Source: Bacillota bacterium
GTDB taxonomy: Bacteria; Bacillota; Clostridia; Christensenellales; Aristaeellaceae
Length of the DNA: 64,000 nucleotides
Direction of reading: 5' to 3'
NCBI GenBank assembly: GCA_023416585.1
Contig: JAEZHM010000105.1
Coordinates: 1-64,000 of the forward strand
Both the position numbers and the translations under genes were made by a program. Below are positions 25,947 through 33,734 of the stretch, in pieces. Position 1 is the stretch's first letter, and each line of letters begins with the position of its first letter. The notes under the pieces were generated by a model. The model saw only the letters and a list, made by a program, of their open reading frames with translations, did not search any database and had not been told where the DNA came from.

Positions 25947-26909
25947 CTATTCTTTGCCCTTATGCCAGCGAAGGATGCAGGCACCGGTGGAGAGCCCCGC
26001 CCCGAAAGCGCTCATAGCGATGAGGTCACCGTCGCTTAAGCGCCCTTCACGGTTCAGCTCATCCAGCAAAATAGGGATGCTGGCGGAGGATGTGTTACCC
26101 ACGCGGCTTATGTTGTTTGGGAACTTTTCCTCGGATTGGTTCAGCCGCTGGCGGACTGATTCCAGGATCCGCCGGTTGGCCTGGTGCAAAAGAAACCATT
26201 GTATGTCCGCAAGCGTGACGTCTGCCTCCTGTGCCACCCTTGCGATATCCTCCGTAGCATGGGAAACGGCGAAGCGGAATACCTCCTGCCCTTCCATGTG
26301 CACGCCGGGCGCAATGGAGGAAGGGGTGGAAAAGGGGCAGTTGCCAGGCGCAGGCTGGATGAACAGCGTATCCTTGTCATCATCTGCGGACAGGCGAATG
26401 GACAAAAGCCCGTCCTGCCCGCCTAATACCACCGCGCCCGCGCCGTCGCCAAAGAGTACACTGGTGGCGCGATCCCTCCAGTCGCTAAGCTTTGACATGC
26501 CTTCGGCGCTTATAACCAGTATTTTCTTTGCTTTACCGCTTTTTAGGTATGCCGATGCCACATCCAACGCATAAATAAAGCCAGTGCATGCGGCGTTTAC
26601 ATCCATACAGGGGCAATTGGCTCCAATGGCTTTCTGCACGGTACAAGCCATGGCCGGGGCAATTTGCTCCCCCTGGCAGGTGGTGCCAAGAATCAAATCA
26701 AGCTCCGAGCCCGAAACTCCGGCGTCGTCCAGCGCTCTTTTTGCTGCCTGTACGGCCAGTTCCGTAAGCGTTTCGCTGGACAGGATGTGCCTTGTTTGTA
26801 TACCGGTTCTAGTTGTAATCCATTCGTCGCTGGTGTCAAGAAACTGTTCCAATGCCGTATTGGGCACTGACAGGGCCGGCAGTGCGCTGCCGGTACCCAG
26901 AATCCTCAA
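25947..26909 (-). CDS. fabH: 3-oxoacyl-ACP synthase III
   Basis: 320 residues, initiating condensing enzyme that joins an acyl-CoA primer with malonyl-ACP. Catalytic Cys near residue 108 in MDVNAACTGFIYALDVA, His in FLLHQANRRILESV, Asn in NNISRVGNTSSASIP. The FGDGAGAVVLGG motif is also present. Its start overlaps the MarR stop (ATGA), so the regulator and fabH are coupled. Confidence 0.97.
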   Translation of the reverse strand: MRILGTGSALPALSVPNTALEQFLDTSDEWITTRTGIQTRHILSSETLTELAVQAAKRALDDAGVSGSELDLILGTTCQGEQIAPAMACTVQKAIGANCPCMDVNAACTGFIYALDVASAYLKSGKAKKILVISAEGMSKLSDWRDRATSVLFGDGAGAVVLGGQDGLLSIRLSADDDKDTLFIQPAPGNCPFSTPSSIAPGVHMEGQEVFRFAVSHATEDIARVAQEADVTLADIQWFLLHQANRRILESVRQRLNQSEEKFPNNISRVGNTSSASIPILLDELNREGRLSDGDLIAMSAFGAGLSTGACILRWHKGKE

Positions 26910-27406
26910 TGCGTTTCATCTCCTTGAATTACAGTGCTTTCCTCCCGCAAGCGGGCGATTTGCTCCTGCTTTAAAATGAATTCCTGCAGGTTGCGCAGCC
27001 CCCTTAGCAAGACTTCCCGTTCATTCTGGGGTATATTCTTCGTTACGGCCTGCACCATATGCCTGTGGAAGAAACGGTGGGCTGCCTCCGCCCGCCTGCC
27101 TTCCTCCGTTAAAAGCACATGAACCGTACGCCCATCCTCCCGGCCCTTGTGTTTGCGCACGTATCCCTTTTGCGCCAGCTTACCCACGGCGACCGTTACC
27201 GTTGGCAGGGTGATGGACAGATCCTGGGCAATGTCCGTAATGGTGCGCCCCTTCTCCGGATCCCGGTGGATGGCTTCCAGCATGTGCAGCTCGCTGATGC
27301 TCAGCTTGTTGCCACTCATGCTTCTGAGCGTTTCTTCCTCCATCTTGAGGATCATATGAAAGGTATTCACCAATAGGTCATTGAGGGCGATACTGAACGG
27401 GTCCAT
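26906..27406 (-). CDS. MarR family repressor of the FASII operon (FabT-like)
   Basis: ~166 residues, winged helix-turn-helix of the MarR family: SISELHMLEAIHRDPEKGRT, TITDIAQDLSITLPTVTVAV recognition region, wing KHKGREDGRTVHVLLTEEGR. The start ATG 27406 (MDPFSIALNDLL) follows GAGGTGG; the ATG at 27424 lacks a site and lies next to the operator. First gene of the FASII operon, as FabT is in streptococci, where FabT bound to acyl-ACP represses the operon. The palindrome between promoter and gene is its likely autoregulatory site. Function inferred from position and family. Confidence 0.9.
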   Translation of the reverse strand: MDPFSIALNDLLVNTFHMILKMEEETLRSMSGNKLSISELHMLEAIHRDPEKGRTITDIAQDLSITLPTVTVAVGKLAQKGYVRKHKGREDGRTVHVLLTEEGRRAEAAHRFFHRHMVQAVTKNIPQNEREVLLRGLRNLQEFILKQEQIARLREESTVIQGDETH

Positions 27407-27426
27407 AGGCCACCTCGGTTTCATTT

Positions 27427-27441
27427 GTTAGTCAAACTAAC
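27427..27441. promoter_or_regulatory. putative FabT-like operator
   Basis: Perfect palindrome GTTAGT-CAA-ACTAAC located just downstream of the predicted transcription start of the MarR-fabH operon. Similar AGTT..AACT-type palindromes serve MarR repressors of lipid genes. An adjacent CTAAC repeat extends the site. Confidence 0.7.
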
Positions 27442-27452
27442 TAACAGAAGCG

Positions 27453-27481
27453 ATTATACCTCTGCCTAAAACAACTGTCAA
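27453..27481 (-). promoter_or_regulatory. FASII operon promoter
   Basis: On the complement TTGACA (27476-27481), a 17-base spacer and TATAAT (27453-27458): an exact consensus sigma-A promoter. It drives the MarR gene and presumably the whole 10-kb FASII operon. Confidence 0.9.
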
Positions 27482-27552
27482 GAGGGTGGAAAATATCGAA
27501 AAAAACAGTCAATGGTATTGCCTGATCCACTGTATGTTATCCTTGCGGCTTT

Positions 27553-27580
27553 GCGGGCGATTGATAATCGCCCCTACATC
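27553..27580. repeat. GGGCGATT..AATCGCCC intergenic repeat
   Basis: Hairpin-forming unit GGGCGATT-GAT-AATCGCCC followed by CCTACATC, identical to the copy at 16630-16657. A degenerate version (GGGGCGATTTTAAGTCGCCC) is at about 27657. The 27482-27719 gap has no gene. Confidence 0.7.
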
Positions 27581-27719
27581 GTGTAATGGTTATTGACTTC
27601 AATCCGGGTCACATGGTAGCCGGAAGAAAATTCAATAGAAATCTTTAAAGCAGCAGGGGCGATTTTAAGTCGCCCGCCTAAACATCCGGCTTAATTCAAA
27701 TTTTCTTCAAGGTAGTATG

Positions 27720-27749
27720 ACGGGGCATACAACACATTGTATGCCCCGT
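27720..27749 (-). terminator. terminator-like hairpin after flavin reductase gene
   Basis: Perfect 11-bp stem ACGGGGCATAC / GTATGCCCCGT with an eight-base loop, 23 bases downstream of the flavin reductase stop. The T tract is weak. Confidence 0.65.
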
Positions 27750-27772
27750 TGGTATCATTCATATGGTTTCGC

Positions 27773-28426
27773 TTATACAATCCGTCTTGCGATCTTCATC
27801 ACCCCGATACCGCTCATATCCCCCTGACCGGTGGCCAGGTCTTTGGGAGAATGGATATTGAGCATGAATCCGTTCTCGCCATACTTTTCATCGATGCCCA
27901 TGGCAAATTCCTCCCGAACGGCGATGTGTTCCACCTTGCCCGTTATCAGCGCGATGATGCCGGCGCCGGATAGGTCCAGCGACTGCGTCAATTTGCACTC
28001 CAGGCAAAGGAACGCTTCCTGTATGCGGGGGGCGTTCACTGTGGAGGCAGCTTCCACCGTGAAGCCGCCCGCTTCGAATTCATCGGTATCATCACCGTTT
28101 TGCTGTATGGTTTTGACTAAACCGTTATAGTAGTCCTTGGAAAGGAAATTGACCACAAATTCGCCTGTGCGCTTGATGTTTTTATAGGTGTGGTTATACT
28201 GGCTGAGCCCGCCCAGGATGGCATGGAAAGCCTGGCCATCGCCGCAAAAGGTGCTCCAGGAATGAAAACAAACGTTAGGCCGGCCATTTTCCTTGAGGGT
28301 AGTAATGGCGAACAGCAGGTTGGGAATGCCGCAGGCAAATTCCAGGTGGGAGAAGAAGTCGTATTGTCCGTCCCAGGTAGGTACAAAATTTTCGGGCTTC
28401 ACGGTGCCCATCTCCATCTTCTTCAT
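27773..28426 (-). CDS. flavin reductase family (FMN-binding split barrel) protein
   Basis: 217 residues, DIM6/NTAB-type flavoprotein. The FMN-binding core has PNLLFAITTLKENGRPNVCF and TGEFVVNFLSKDYYNGL, with the later ECKLTQSLDLSGAGIIALITG beta strands. Probably an NAD(P)H-dependent FMN reductase or FMN-dependent oxidoreductase in the cytoplasm; substrate unknown. Its ATG overlaps the stop of the WYL regulator by four bases, so the two form an operon and the regulator may respond to conditions needing this enzyme. Confidence 0.85.
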   Translation of the reverse strand: MKKMEMGTVKPENFVPTWDGQYDFFSHLEFACGIPNLLFAITTLKENGRPNVCFHSWSTFCGDGQAFHAILGGLSQYNHTYKNIKRTGEFVVNFLSKDYYNGLVKTIQQNGDDTDEFEAGGFTVEAASTVNAPRIQEAFLCLECKLTQSLDLSGAGIIALITGKVEHIAVREEFAMGIDEKYGENGFMLNIHSPKDLATGQGDMSGIGVMKIARRIV

Positions 28427-29391
28427 GCGTGTTCCTCCTTTTTTTCTTCCATTATACCGGAGGAACAGGACACCTGTTTGTCTTGTTCATGGTAGGCATC
28501 AGCCATCTTTTTCGCGATTTCCCGAATCTCCTCAGCCATGTCGGTAGGCTTAAGCACTTTGGCCTTGTCTCCAAAGCCAAGAATCCAACTGACCATATAC
28601 GATCTGTTGGTGTAGCCCGATTCAAAGCGCAAAAACCCATCCGGCTTAACCGTAAAGCATTCCCGGCCATAACTGTCAATCAACTGATACAGCACGGATG
28701 GATCAAACAGTATAACGACCCGGTTTTCATCCGGAAAGCGGGCCTCAAAATCCATGCTGCCAGGCGGTATTTCCCGCGGGGTAAAAGCTTTATCCGTAAC
28801 CTCAAGCTCCCACAGACGGTTCAATTTGAACAGGCGGAAATCCATCCGGTCCAGGCAATACCCGAATACATACCAGCTGGACCACTGAAAGGTGATGCAA
28901 TAGGGCTCTACCCTGCGGCGTGACTGCCCCTTTTCGGAATAATAGTCAAATGTGATGAGCTTTGATCCTGAGATTGCCTGCTTGATGGATGCGATCTTTT
29001 CCGAAAGGCTGCTTTTGTAGTAGGAGGACAGGTTGATGATCATGTTCTCCTTCAGCGAGATCACCGCATCGCTATTTTTCGCAAGCTTGTCCAGCATCCG
29101 CTCCATCTGCGTACCGGAGGAAACGGTGCCGATGCCCTTTAGTGCGGCCAACAGCGTTTGCAGTTCATCCACCGTGAGCACGGATTTGTCCAGCTTATAA
29201 CCCTCCGCAAGGGAGATGCCTCCGTTGCCGCCCTGCTTTGTGATCACCGGGATGCCTGCCATGCAAAGCGCGTCGATGTCCCGGCCGATGGTGCGGCGGG
29301 TGACTTCAAACTTTTGGGCCAGCTGCGGCGCGGTAACGGAACCGCTTTGCAAAAGCGTGGTCAGGATGCCCATGAGCCTGTCGAGTTTCAT
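28423..29391 (-). CDS. HTH-11/WYL domain transcriptional regulator (YafY-like)
   Basis: 322 residues: N-terminal winged helix-turn-helix (LMGILTTLLQSGSVTAPQLA, KFEVTRRTIGRDIDALCMAG), a central helical region, and a WYL ligand-sensing domain (RRRVEPYCITFQWSSWYVFG then YCLDRMDFRLFKLNRLWELE) with the variable WYL core reading WYVFGYCL. A C-terminal WCX-like extension ends in a charged tail. Such regulators sense small molecules or nucleic acids. Co-transcribed with the flavin reductase. Ligand not visible. Confidence 0.88.
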   Translation of the reverse strand: MKLDRLMGILTTLLQSGSVTAPQLAQKFEVTRRTIGRDIDALCMAGIPVITKQGGNGGISLAEGYKLDKSVLTVDELQTLLAALKGIGTVSSGTQMERMLDKLAKNSDAVISLKENMIINLSSYYKSSLSEKIASIKQAISGSKLITFDYYSEKGQSRRRVEPYCITFQWSSWYVFGYCLDRMDFRLFKLNRLWELEVTDKAFTPREIPPGSMDFEARFPDENRVVILFDPSVLYQLIDSYGRECFTVKPDGFLRFESGYTNRSYMVSWILGFGDKAKVLKPTDMAEEIREIAKKMADAYHEQDKQVSCSSGIMEEKKEEHA

Positions 29392-29420
29392 CCTTTTTAC
29401 GATACCTCCTTCCGTCCTGA

Positions 29421-29505
29421 CCTCCTCCAGCCTCCTCCAGGAGGGAGCCTTTTGGAAAGCTTCCCTCCTGGAGGGAGGTGCCGCCCGCAGGCGGCAGAAG
29501 GAGGT
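29421..29505. repeat. third, divergent copy of the GGAGGGAGGTGCCGCCC repeat
   Basis: Contains GGAGGGAGGTGCCGCCCGCA followed by GGCGGCAGAAGGAGGT, the same core as in the inverted pair at 49264-49378 and 54045-54161, plus a TCCAGGAGGGAGCC / GGCTCCC-like palindromic half. Non-coding, lies between the WYL gene and lacZ. Confidence 0.65.
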
Positions 29506-29606
29506 TCTATATCAAGGCAATATTTAGTTGTTTAAGTTAGCCTTATGCTTTAGTAAGCATCCATTCGTATTTCGATATATAAAAGAAAAGCCCTGCTTAA
29601 TAAAGA

Positions 29607-29639
29607 AACGCCCCGGCGGTTATAAGGCGCCAGGGCGTT
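29607..29639 (-). terminator. lacZ terminator
   Basis: Hairpin AACGCCC(c)GGCG / GGCGCC(a)GGGCGTT read on the complement and followed by a T-rich tract (TTTCTTTATT), 25 bases after the lacZ stop codon. Confidence 0.8.
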
Positions 29640-29663
29640 GTATACAGGAGAAAAGTTAGGTTT

Positions 29664-32645
29664 TTACTTCATGGGCGTTAAGCGCAATGCGAAGTTGAAC
29701 TTCGTTTCGTTGAAAGCATACTTTTCCAACAGCCTGGGCCCGCAGCTGTTGGAGCCGATGCCGTTCAGCTTGTAATCCACGCAAAGCACCGGACCCACTG
29801 CCTTTTCCAGTTCGAAATTGTGCGCCTTTTTCGTCAGTTCCTCCTGGGTATAGGGGGAAAGCTGGAAAGAGAAATCCGTTTCGCTGTCCACCCGCAGGCC
29901 AAAGCCGTCATAGGCTTTCACTTCCGCAAAGGCACAGTTAAAATGGCTGCCGTTCTCCTGGGGTCTTACATAATCCTCATGGTTCTTTTCCGCAGTGGTG
30001 GAAAACACGCACATAAAGGAGGCGCGGTGTTTATCCACATAGCTTTCATAGGGGCCATAGCCCAGATACCGGGCATTTTGCACATCGCCTGGCAGCTTGA
30101 GCCTAAGCCCAAACCTTGGCAGGGAAGGCATGGCTTCATCCTTTTCACACGCAAAGCTTGCGTCGATGGCCCCGTCTTTGCCGATCACGTACCTTGACTG
30201 CACCTGCAAAACGGGCTGCAGGTAAATAGGGCTAAGGGATAGGCTGCAGGTGATGACCGCCAGCCCATCTTTTACTTCGGCCGTAGCCTCATACGCCCTC
30301 TGAATGGCCCTGTTATACCCTGCTTTAATCCAGTCGTTTTTCAGGTTGCGGTCGTTATCAGTAGGCGCGCGCCAGATGTTGAGCAGCATAGGTTCCGCAA
30401 TCAGGCTGCGGTTGCCCGCCACAAGCTGATCAAACGCACCCGTCCGCACATCGAAACGGTAGCGAAAATCAGCCCCGGCAACGGTGATATACCGGTCATC
30501 CTGCTTAACCTCCATACCGCCGCCGGCCAGCGCTTTCAGCTTGCGGTCCGAGCGCCTTAAGACAAACTGGTCCCGGCCAAGCAGCGTGCCTGCCGGTATC
30601 AGGGGGTGGCTGCCCGACGATTTGTAGGTAATGTTCAGGAAGCAGTCGCCGCTGGATGGCACGTCATAACGCAAGGTATATGTTTTTTCGCCCCTTGGCG
30701 GGATGGAGAAGCCGGCGATTTCCCCCGTTTGCACAGCGTCTCCGTCCTGGGTTACGGCATAAGAAACGGTCAGCACATCCTTCACATCCGCAAAGTCCAG
30801 CGTACTTTGGAATATGACTTCGCCTTTATGTAGGTCGCCGGCTTTGGCCCTTACCGGCCTTATTACGTTTTGATATTCCTTCAAGCCCGTATGCGGCCTG
30901 CGGTCGGGGTATACCAGGCCGTCCATGCAGAAGTTGCCGTCGTGGGGAAACTCGCCGAAGTCGCCGCCGTAAAAATACTTTTTCCTGCCGTCATTCGTTT
31001 TGCCCATATATACGGCATGGTCGCACCATTCCCACACAAAGCCGCCGCACAGGCCGGGATGCTTCTCCATCATCTCCCAGTAGTCTTCCGCGTCCCCCGG
31101 TCCGTTGCCCATGGCGTGGATGTACTCGCACAGCACGTAAGGCTTTTTGCTTTTCCCGCTTAAGAAATAGTCTTCGATCTCCGCAATGGAGGGGTACATG
31201 CGGCTGTATACATCCAGCGCATCCTGGCTGGTGGGATCATCCTTGGGCTGGTTGTGGGCGCCCTCATAATGGACAAGGCGGGTGGAATCGTACGCCTTCA
31301 CCCAGCGGGCCGCCGCGTCAAAATTGACACCGTAGCCGGCCTCGTTGCCCAAGGACCAGAAGAGCACCGCGGGGCAGTTTTTGTCGCGGATCACGTTGCG
31401 CTGCACACGGTCCAGAATCGCACCGGCAAAGCGCGGGTCACGGGCCAGGGCGCCATAGTTGTAATTAAAGTCGCCGCCCAGCTTTTCCGCGCAGCCATGG
31501 CTTTCCACGTCGGACTCGGCAATCATGTAAAAGCCGTACTTCCCGCAAAGCTGCGGGAACCAGGGGGCATTGGGGTAATGGCTGGTGCGGATGGCGTTGA
31601 TATTGTGCTGCTTCATGATGGTCAAATCCAGCATTGCCTGCTCTTTTGAAATGGCATAGCCGGTAACGGGATCGCTGTCGTGGCGGTTGACGCCTTTTAA
31701 GCGGATGCGTTTACCATTGAGCAGTATGATCCCGTTTTGTATTTCGATTTTGCGTATGCCTACCGGGATGGCAATGGCTTCGCCGCCGCCCGCTATCAAC
31801 AGTGTGTACAGCACCGGTGTTTCCGCTGTCCATAGTGAGGCGCTTTCCAACACAAATTGAACGCTGCCTGTGCCTTGCTTGCGGGTGATTTCCCGGCCTG
31901 CAGGGTCCAGCAAGGCAAACTCCAGGGGAAATGCTTCCCCCATGTAGTCAAGCTTCACATCAACGGATGCGCCATGGAAGCGTTCATCCGGACAGGCTTC
32001 TACCTTCACATCCCATACGTGATTCCTGGGACGCAGCAAAAGGTACACATCCCGGAATATACCCGACATGCGCAATTTGTCCTGGTCCTCCAGGTAGCTG
32101 CCGTCGCACCATTTCAAGACCGCTACGGTCAAAGTGTTTTCACCATCATGGACAAAAGAGGTGATCTCAAATTCCCCCGTTGAGTGGGATACCTGGTTGT
32201 AGCCCACGAACTGCCCGTTGACGTACAAATACAGGCAGGAATCCACGCCCTCAAAGTTCAGGTAGCAGCGCATAGAGGCATCCGAAAGCGAAAAATTCCT
32301 ACGGTATAAACCGCAGGGGTTTTCCCTGGGCACATAGGGCGGATCATAAGGGAAGGGAAAGCGCACATTGGTGTACTGGTGGCGGTCATAGCCATGGTTC
32401 TGCCACACGGAAGGCACGGGAATGGTCTTGTTCCCCAATGGAAAATCCACGCAGCCGATATCCTCGGGCACATCCTCCACGCTTTCATAGTAAGCAAACG
32501 TCCAGTCACCATTTAGCAGGATACGGCGGGAGGAATCTTCCTCCTTTAGCGCAGCCTCTTCCCCCGCAAAGGGCAGGTAATAGGCCCTTGGGGCAGCCGT
32601 GTTTATGTGCAGCGCCTGGGGGTCTTCATAAAACCTTTTGAGCAT
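29664..32645 (-). CDS. lacZ: beta-galactosidase, GH2 (LacZ type)
   Basis: 993 residues, cytoplasmic, close to the size of E. coli LacZ. N-terminal sugar-binding domain (LNGDWTFAYYESVEDVPEDI, VPSVWQNHGYDRHQYTN), central GH2 domains with NRHDSDPVTGYAISKEQAM, the acid/base Glu near residue 434 in LFWSLGNEAGYG and the nucleophile Glu near residue 507 in YVLCEYIHAMGNGPGD, then the large C-terminal Bgal_small_N domain. Hydrolyses beta-galactosides such as lactose or galacto-oligosaccharides. Monocistronic, with its own terminator and a TACAAT -10 like box upstream; divergent from an AraC regulator that probably controls it. Confidence 0.97.
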   Translation of the reverse strand: MLKRFYEDPQALHINTAAPRAYYLPFAGEEAALKEEDSSRRILLNGDWTFAYYESVEDVPEDIGCVDFPLGNKTIPVPSVWQNHGYDRHQYTNVRFPFPYDPPYVPRENPCGLYRRNFSLSDASMRCYLNFEGVDSCLYLYVNGQFVGYNQVSHSTGEFEITSFVHDGENTLTVAVLKWCDGSYLEDQDKLRMSGIFRDVYLLLRPRNHVWDVKVEACPDERFHGASVDVKLDYMGEAFPLEFALLDPAGREITRKQGTGSVQFVLESASLWTAETPVLYTLLIAGGGEAIAIPVGIRKIEIQNGIILLNGKRIRLKGVNRHDSDPVTGYAISKEQAMLDLTIMKQHNINAIRTSHYPNAPWFPQLCGKYGFYMIAESDVESHGCAEKLGGDFNYNYGALARDPRFAGAILDRVQRNVIRDKNCPAVLFWSLGNEAGYGVNFDAAARWVKAYDSTRLVHYEGAHNQPKDDPTSQDALDVYSRMYPSIAEIEDYFLSGKSKKPYVLCEYIHAMGNGPGDAEDYWEMMEKHPGLCGGFVWEWCDHAVYMGKTNDGRKKYFYGGDFGEFPHDGNFCMDGLVYPDRRPHTGLKEYQNVIRPVRAKAGDLHKGEVIFQSTLDFADVKDVLTVSYAVTQDGDAVQTGEIAGFSIPPRGEKTYTLRYDVPSSGDCFLNITYKSSGSHPLIPAGTLLGRDQFVLRRSDRKLKALAGGGMEVKQDDRYITVAGADFRYRFDVRTGAFDQLVAGNRSLIAEPMLLNIWRAPTDNDRNLKNDWIKAGYNRAIQRAYEATAEVKDGLAVITCSLSLSPIYLQPVLQVQSRYVIGKDGAIDASFACEKDEAMPSLPRFGLRLKLPGDVQNARYLGYGPYESYVDKHRASFMCVFSTTAEKNHEDYVRPQENGSHFNCAFAEVKAYDGFGLRVDSETDFSFQLSPYTQEELTKKAHNFELEKAVGPVLCVDYKLNGIGSNSCGPRLLEKYAFNETKFNFALRLTPMK

Positions 32646-32712
32646 ATGTTACTTCCTTTCCAGAACGTAAATTCACTGCATTTTATTGTATCCCAAAGAC
32701 TGGTTTCGTCCA

Positions 32713-32741
32713 TTGACAAAAAGGGCAAAAACATGCACAAT
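32713..32741 (+). promoter_or_regulatory. promoter of the AraC gene 32786
   Basis: TTGACA (32713-32718), 17-base spacer, CACAAT (32736-32741). The 140-bp divergent region shared with lacZ should hold both promoters and the regulator site; no clear direct repeat was identified. Confidence 0.65.
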
Positions 32742-32785
32742 ATGCGCATCCACCCAAATGGAAAATCAAGGAGGGAACGCCCGCC

Positions 32786-33658
32786 ATGCGCATGGATGCA
32801 GGATATTTCTATGGCCATGATGTGGACGACGCGGGGGCGGACCATTCCTTTTTTGTTTCAAGCTGCGGCCGCTACCAGTTGGTCAAAAGACAGAAGTTTG
32901 AGACGCTTCGCGGGGAGGGAAGGCAGGACTGGCAGATACTGTTTATTGCTGGCGGCATGGCCCATTTTTATCTGCCGGAGGGGGAGCAAATAGCCAATGA
33001 AGGCGAGGCGTTTTTGTATCCGCCAGGCTGCCCGCAGCGGTACGGATACTTCCTGAGCGAAAAACCGGATGTTTACTGGATGCATTTTTCAGGAGCCTTG
33101 GCCGATGATCTTCTGAAAAAGGCCGGACTGCCTGAGCTTAAAGTGTTCCATGCAGGCGTTCACAGCGACTGCACACTGCTGTTTGACAGAATCATCAGGG
33201 AATTGCAGCTGTGCGGCCTATACTGCCAGGAGATGGCGTCTAACCATGCCCAGGCGCTGATCTATTTATTATCCAGGGGAATGAAAGAAAAAAGTGGTCC
33301 CCAATCTGCCGCAAGCCCGGAGATACAACAGATGGTGGAATGGATTCACCGCCATCCGGAGGAATCGCTGCCGATAACTTACTATGCCCGCCGCGCGAAC
33401 ATGAGCGTTTCCAACTTTATCAGAAGGTTCAAGGCGCATACGGGCCTTCCGCCCCAGCAGTATATTACAAGGTTTCGCATGAGCCACGCAAAGGAGCTGC
33501 TCACATCCTCCCAATTGCCTATAACGGATATCGCCAGGATCGTAGGCTATGACAACCCTCTGTATTTCAGCCGAATGTTCAAAAAGGAGACGTGTGTTTC
33601 ACCAAGAGCTTATCGTTTATCAACAGGAAAAGCAGAGGAGAAAACAAAAACACAGTAG
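32786..33658 (+). CDS. AraC family transcriptional regulator, probable lacZ activator
   Basis: 290 residues. The N-terminal cupin sensor (QILFIAGGMAHFYLPEGEQI, FLYPPGCPQRYGYF, VYWMHFSG) is of the sugar-sensing AraC type. The C-terminal double helix-turn-helix reads ARRANMSVSNFIRRFKAHTG and DIARIVGYDNPLYFSRMFKK. The start ATG 32786 follows AAGGAGGG by about nine bases. Divergent from lacZ with 140 bp between, so it most likely activates lacZ in the presence of a galactoside. Confidence 0.9.
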   Translation: MRMDAGYFYGHDVDDAGADHSFFVSSCGRYQLVKRQKFETLRGEGRQDWQILFIAGGMAHFYLPEGEQIANEGEAFLYPPGCPQRYGYFLSEKPDVYWMHFSGALADDLLKKAGLPELKVFHAGVHSDCTLLFDRIIRELQLCGLYCQEMASNHAQALIYLLSRGMKEKSGPQSAASPEIQQMVEWIHRHPEESLPITYYARRANMSVSNFIRRFKAHTGLPPQQYITRFRMSHAKELLTSSQLPITDIARIVGYDNPLYFSRMFKKETCVSPRAYRLSTGKAEEKTKTQ

Positions 33659-33696
33659 AATGCGACGGTGCATGTTTGATTGGGAACCGAATGATG

Positions 33697-33729
33697 CAAA
33701 GATGCCGCCCGGCCGGGCGGCATCTTTAT
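33697..33729. terminator. bidirectional terminator between AraC gene and adhE
   Basis: GC-rich perfect stem AAAGATGCCGCCCGG / CCGGGCGGCATCTTT, with T/A flanks on both sides, located between convergent genes ending at 33658 and 33735. Confidence 0.9.
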
Positions 33730-33734
33730 ATTCA

